A stretch of 64,000 bases of DNA from Sphingomonadales bacterium (lineage in GTDB: Bacteria > Pseudomonadota > Alphaproteobacteria > Sphingomonadales > Sphingomonadaceae), in the NCBI GenBank assembly GCA_004173185.1, contig SEFZ01000001.1, forward strand, positions 124,001 to 188,000, in the 5' to 3' direction. The position numbers were made by a program, and so were the translations under genes. How positions within the stretch are numbered: the stretch's first letter is position 1; every line of letters begins with the position of its first letter. Under the pieces are notes generated by a model. It was not told where the DNA came from. It did no database searches and saw only the letters and a program-made list of their open reading frames with translations. Shown piece after piece: positions 61,425-64,000 of this stretch.

Positions 61425-62117
61425 TTAGCGTGCGCGGATCAATCCGATGCCGGTGACGATCAGCCACAGCGTCAGCCCCATAAAGCCGGCGATCGTTGCG
61501 ATCGCAAAGCCGCTGCCGTCGGCGCCCATCGCGATCGCCAGCCCTTCGCCAGTCCCCGCCACCAACGGCAGCGCAGTGGCGAAGCCGATCCCTGCGGTGC
61601 CCCTTGCGCGCTCGCCATATTGCAGCGCTGCCAGTTGGCCGACGAACAAGGCGGTCAGCAATTGCCCGAGGTGCTCGCCAATCGCGACGCCACCATATGC
61701 GTTGAGCAAGTCGAACGCGCGCTCGGCGGCAATCTGCGCGTCGGGCGTGCCGGTCGCATAAGCGTGCGCAAGTCCGGGGATCACGAACACCCAGCGAAGC
61801 AGGCCGATCGCCTGCGCCAGCCCTGCCAGCGCCCCGGTAACCGCCGCGCCGATCGCGAGGGCAGGGCGCTCGGCGATCCGCTCACGTGTCAGCGAAAGCG
61901 CGATCGCCATAGGCACCAAGGCCATCGCTGCGAGCGCAAAGCCATACCAGGTGAGGATCAGCGCCGGGCCGCCCGCCGCAAACTTTTCGAGCGCTTCGCC
62001 CGCTGATCTGCGGAGGATGTCCGGATAGTCGTAGATCGACGCGAGGATCGAGAATGGCAAGTTGAAAGCGATGGCGAGCGCGACAGCGCCACCGCCTAAA
62101 ATCCTGGTCGAGCGCAT
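61425..62117 (-). CDS. Six-helix membrane protein, DUF4386-like
   Basis: A 230-residue hydrophobic protein with about six membrane segments (ILGGGAVALAIAFNLPFSIL, then LTWYGFALAAMALVPMAIAL and so on). It resembles DUF4386 proteins in size and pattern, but I am not certain of the family. ATG 62117 is chosen because the preceding 26 codons overlap the operator region. It is divergent from a TetR gene and probably under its control. Function unknown. Confidence 0.65.
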   Translation of the reverse strand: MRSTRILGGGAVALAIAFNLPFSILASIYDYPDILRRSAGEALEKFAAGGPALILTWYGFALAAMALVPMAIALSLTRERIAERPALAIGAAVTGALAGLAQAIGLLRWVFVIPGLAHAYATGTPDAQIAAERAFDLLNAYGGVAIGEHLGQLLTALFVGQLAALQYGERARGTAGIGFATALPLVAGTGEGLAIAMGADGSGFAIATIAGFMGLTLWLIVTGIGLIRAR

Positions 62118-62130
62118 GGCGAATTCCCTT

Positions 62131-62208
62131 TTGTCCCTGAGTGGTGACAAGCGCCAATATCTCCGACTGGTGACATGCGCAACGATTTTTATCACTGCCC
62201 AGTGACAA
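62131..62208. promoter_or_regulatory. Two palindromic candidate TetR operators
   Basis: TTGTCCCTGAGTGGTGACAA (62131-62150) and TTATCACTGCCCAGTGACAA (62189-62208) are imperfect 20-base palindromes sharing TTRTCMCTG and GTGACAA. A further half-site GGTGACA is at 62169-62175. They lie between the divergent membrane-protein and TetR genes. Confidence 0.7.
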
Positions 62209-62248
62209 AATAGCTGGCACTCGCAGAATCAGCGGGTTACGAGAAGCA

Positions 62249-62866
62249 ATGGACATGCCCGAAAAGCAGCGAAATCGCGGACGGACTGCCGATACGATCC
62301 TCGAAGCCGCAAAAACTGTGCTGGCCGAACAGGGATTCGCGGGCTGGGGGATCAACGCGATCGCCCGCGCGGCGGGCTGCGACAAGCAACTTGTCTATCG
62401 CTATCACAATGGCCTCGACGGTCTCGCCGAAGCCATTGCCGCGGAAATGGCCGTGTGGCTCGATGAAGCGCTTTCCGCAAAGCCCGATACCCCGCCTGCC
62501 ACCAGTTATGCCGAGTTGATGACCCGCCTTGCACTGGCCTATCTCGATGCGCTGCGTTCCAATCGGCTCGCCCAGCGCATCCTCGCATGGGAAGTCGCCG
62601 AGGAATCGCCGTTGGTGAAGCGGTTCGCCGCCGCGCGCGGTAAGGCGATGATGATGTGGATCGCTCGCGAGCGCGGCGACCTGACTCCGCCTGTCGGCGT
62701 CGATGCGCCGATGGTCAACGCACTGCTGGTGGCGGGCATCCAGCATCTGGTTCTCGCGGGGGCTGCCAGCGGCCGCTTCACGGGCGTAGAACTAAGCGGG
62801 GAGGGCGATTGGGACCGCGTCCGCGCTGCAGTCAGGGCAATGGCCGAAGCCGCCTATCGCGCCTGA
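62249..62866 (+). CDS. TetR family transcriptional regulator
   Basis: A 205-residue regulator. N-terminal helix-turn-helix: TILEAAKTVLAEQGFAGWGI and NAIARAAGCDKQLVYRYHNG. The remainder is helical. The flanking palindromes and divergent arrangement suggest it represses itself and the DUF4386-like gene. Its stop overlaps the convergent xylC gene by 13 bases. Confidence 0.88.
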   Translation: MDMPEKQRNRGRTADTILEAAKTVLAEQGFAGWGINAIARAAGCDKQLVYRYHNGLDGLAEAIAAEMAVWLDEALSAKPDTPPATSYAELMTRLALAYLDALRSNRLAQRILAWEVAEESPLVKRFAAARGKAMMMWIARERGDLTPPVGVDAPMVNALLVAGIQHLVLAGAASGRFTGVELSGEGDWDRVRAAVRAMAEAAYRA

Positions 62867-63750
62867 ACCCCCTCGCGGACTAGCGCACCCGATTGCCCGG
62901 CCACGCTCACTTCGAACGAGAACAAATCCCCCGCGCCGGGCATGGCGTGCTTCTCGGCGTCGCTCAGATGCTTGTTCGCGGTGGTCGCGTAGACGGTCTT
63001 CAACTCCGGTCCGCCAAAGGCGATCTTGGTGATCGCATCGACCGGGAATTGCACCACCTCGAGCAGCTCGCCGCCGGGCGAGTAACGCCGCACCGCTGAG
63101 CCCTTATACAGCCCCACCCACAGACAGCCTTCGCTGTCCACGGTCGGTCCGTCGGGATAGCCTTCTTCGTTGGGAATGCGGGCGAATTCGCGCCGATTGG
63201 CAAGCGCGCCGTCGTCGTCCAGATCGCAGGCGAAGATCACGCCACCCAGCGTGTCGATATGGTAGAGCGTGCGCCCATCGGGGCTCACCGCCGGGCCATT
63301 GGTGATCGAGACCAGCGGGCTGGAAGCGACGCAGCTGCCATCCGCCGCGAGCAAATAGATCGCGCCTGTATCCTCAGCCTCGGCATCGTCCATCGTGCCG
63401 AACCACAGCCGGCCTTGTCCGTCGACGGTTGCGTCGTTCAGCCGGTTGCCGGGGAATTGCGGCTCGGGATCCACCATCGGCGTGAAACTGCCGTCCGCCG
63501 GATCGAAGAAAGCGAGCCCCGTCTTCAGCCCCGCGACAAAGCCGCCGCTCGCAACTGGCGCAACAAAGCCGATCTGATCGGGCGCATCCCAGCTGCTTTT
63601 CTCCTCGCTTGCCGGATCGAAGCGATGGACCTTGCGCCCCTTGATGTCGACGAACCACAAGGCCCGGTCGCGCTCGACCCAAACGGGGCCTTCAAGCAGC
63701 GGCGCATCGAGCTCCCAGTCGCTGACCGGCTCGGAAAGCACTACGCCCAT
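62854..63750 (-). CDS. xylC: Xylono-lactonase, SMP-30/gluconolactonase family
   Basis: A 298-residue six-bladed propeller lactonase. LLEGPVWVERDRALWFVDI near residue 18 supplies the metal-binding Glu; FPGNRLNDATVDGQGRLWFG near 98 and the YPDGPTVDSEG segment near 195 supply the Asn and Asp ligands. It is close in length to Caulobacter XylC, which opens xylono-lactone to xylonate. The stop of the xylose dehydrogenase gene is three bases before its ATG, and this adjacency supports the call over a generic gluconolactonase. Confidence 0.88.
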   Translation of the reverse strand: MGVVLSEPVSDWELDAPLLEGPVWVERDRALWFVDIKGRKVHRFDPASEEKSSWDAPDQIGFVAPVASGGFVAGLKTGLAFFDPADGSFTPMVDPEPQFPGNRLNDATVDGQGRLWFGTMDDAEAEDTGAIYLLAADGSCVASSPLVSITNGPAVSPDGRTLYHIDTLGGVIFACDLDDDGALANRREFARIPNEEGYPDGPTVDSEGCLWVGLYKGSAVRRYSPGGELLEVVQFPVDAITKIAFGGPELKTVYATTANKHLSDAEKHAMPGAGDLFSFEVSVAGQSGALVREGVQAR

Positions 63751-63753
63751 CTT

Positions 63754-64000
63754 TTAGCGCCAGCCCGCATCCACGAAGAACTCATGGCCGGTGACCAGCC
63801 GCGCATCGTCGGACGCGAGGAACATCGCCATCGCCGCAATATCGTCGGGCACCAGACGGCCCTTCAGGCATTGTGCGGTAACGATCTCGGCCTCGCCCTC
63901 TGGTGTATACCATTTCATCTGGCGCGGGGTCTTCACATTGCCCGGCACGATGCAGACCGAGCGGATGCCGTCCGGCCCCAGTTCGCGCGCAAAGCTGCGG
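63754..64000 (-). CDS. xylB: D-xylose 1-dehydrogenase, SDR family, C-terminal part
   Basis: The last 81 residues of a short-chain dehydrogenase; the start lies beyond the window. SFARELGPDGIRSVCIVPGN, then KWYTPEGEAEIVTAQCLKGR and GHEFFVDAGWR match the end of Caulobacter XylB almost block by block as I recall it. The enzyme oxidises xylose to xylono-lactone, the substrate of the neighbouring lactonase. The catalytic Ser-Tyr-Lys and the cofactor motif are outside the window. Confidence 0.9.
   Translation of the reverse strand, partial: RSFARELGPDGIRSVCIVPGNVKTPRQMKWYTPEGEAEIVTAQCLKGRLVPDDIAAMAMFLASDDARLVTGHEFFVDAGWR

Noticed and set aside
1..64000. CRISPR arrays, tRNA or rRNA genes, insertion sequences or prophage genes
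   Set aside because: No direct-repeat arrays, cloverleaf-like sequences, transposase or phage proteins were recognised. A tRNA scan was not possible here, so a missed tRNA in a gap cannot be fully excluded.

Overview
This is a GC-rich alphaproteobacterial chromosome segment, most likely from Sphingomonas or a close relative (Sphingomonadaceae). The evidence is the three large TonB-dependent receptors, the pathway genes that closely resemble Caulobacter xyl genes and Novosphingobium ManD as I remember those sequences, and the dense ATGA-type gene overlaps. No rRNA, tRNA, CRISPR array, insertion sequence or phage gene was seen. The window begins inside a copC-like gene and ends inside a xylose dehydrogenase gene.

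Bases 1-900 hold a copper-resistance pair (copC end, copD). Bases 895-24091 look like an aromatic-compound catabolic island. A tight minus-strand operon (8369 back to 895) encodes the whole lower meta-cleavage pathway: 2-hydroxymuconic semialdehyde dehydrogenase, 2-oxopent-4-enoate hydratase, acylating acetaldehyde dehydrogenase, 4-hydroxy-2-oxovalerate aldolase, 4-oxalocrotonate decarboxylase and tautomerase. A PepSY membrane protein, an unusual class II aldolase-fold protein and a MarR regulator follow. Divergent to it are a TonB receptor, a GntR/FCD regulator, a class III (LigB-type) extradiol dioxygenase and a secreted esterase-like hydrolase. Then come an aromatic-acid MFS transporter with a small exported protein, a porin, an exported M20 amidohydrolase, a second TonB receptor and an acyl-CoA synthetase. 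Palindromes containing TTGCA and TTTCGAAA recur in front of these genes and suggest a shared regulon.

Bases 24101-31311 are mixed: an exported carboxylesterase with an MFS transporter and a divergent TetR regulator, an SDR dehydrogenase, an ArsR-type regulator, a PfkB-type phosphofructokinase and a P-loop kinase.

Bases 31384-64000 form a large xylan utilisation locus. It has GH10 and GH11 xylanases, a GH67 alpha-glucuronidase, a GH43 beta-xylosidase/arabinosidase, a GH9 glucanase, a GH3 glycosidase, a ManD mannonate dehydratase for the released uronic acid, a 1102-residue TonB receptor, a sugar MFS transporter, and oxidative (Weimberg/Dahms-type) xylose genes xylD, xylC and xylB. A LacI-family regulator sits in the middle, and the palindrome TGNTAGCGCTANCA occurs at four promoters, with a diverged copy at a fifth. 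Embedded in this locus are four consecutive flavin-dependent tryptophan-halogenase-like genes, translationally coupled to the GH43 gene, plus a JmjC/cupin-like protein and a DUF6445-like putative Fe(II) oxygenase around the TonB receptor. One of the four halogenase paralogues has lost both catalytic residues. This cluster of oxygenase-like proteins inside a carbohydrate uptake locus is the best candidate for an undescribed system here.
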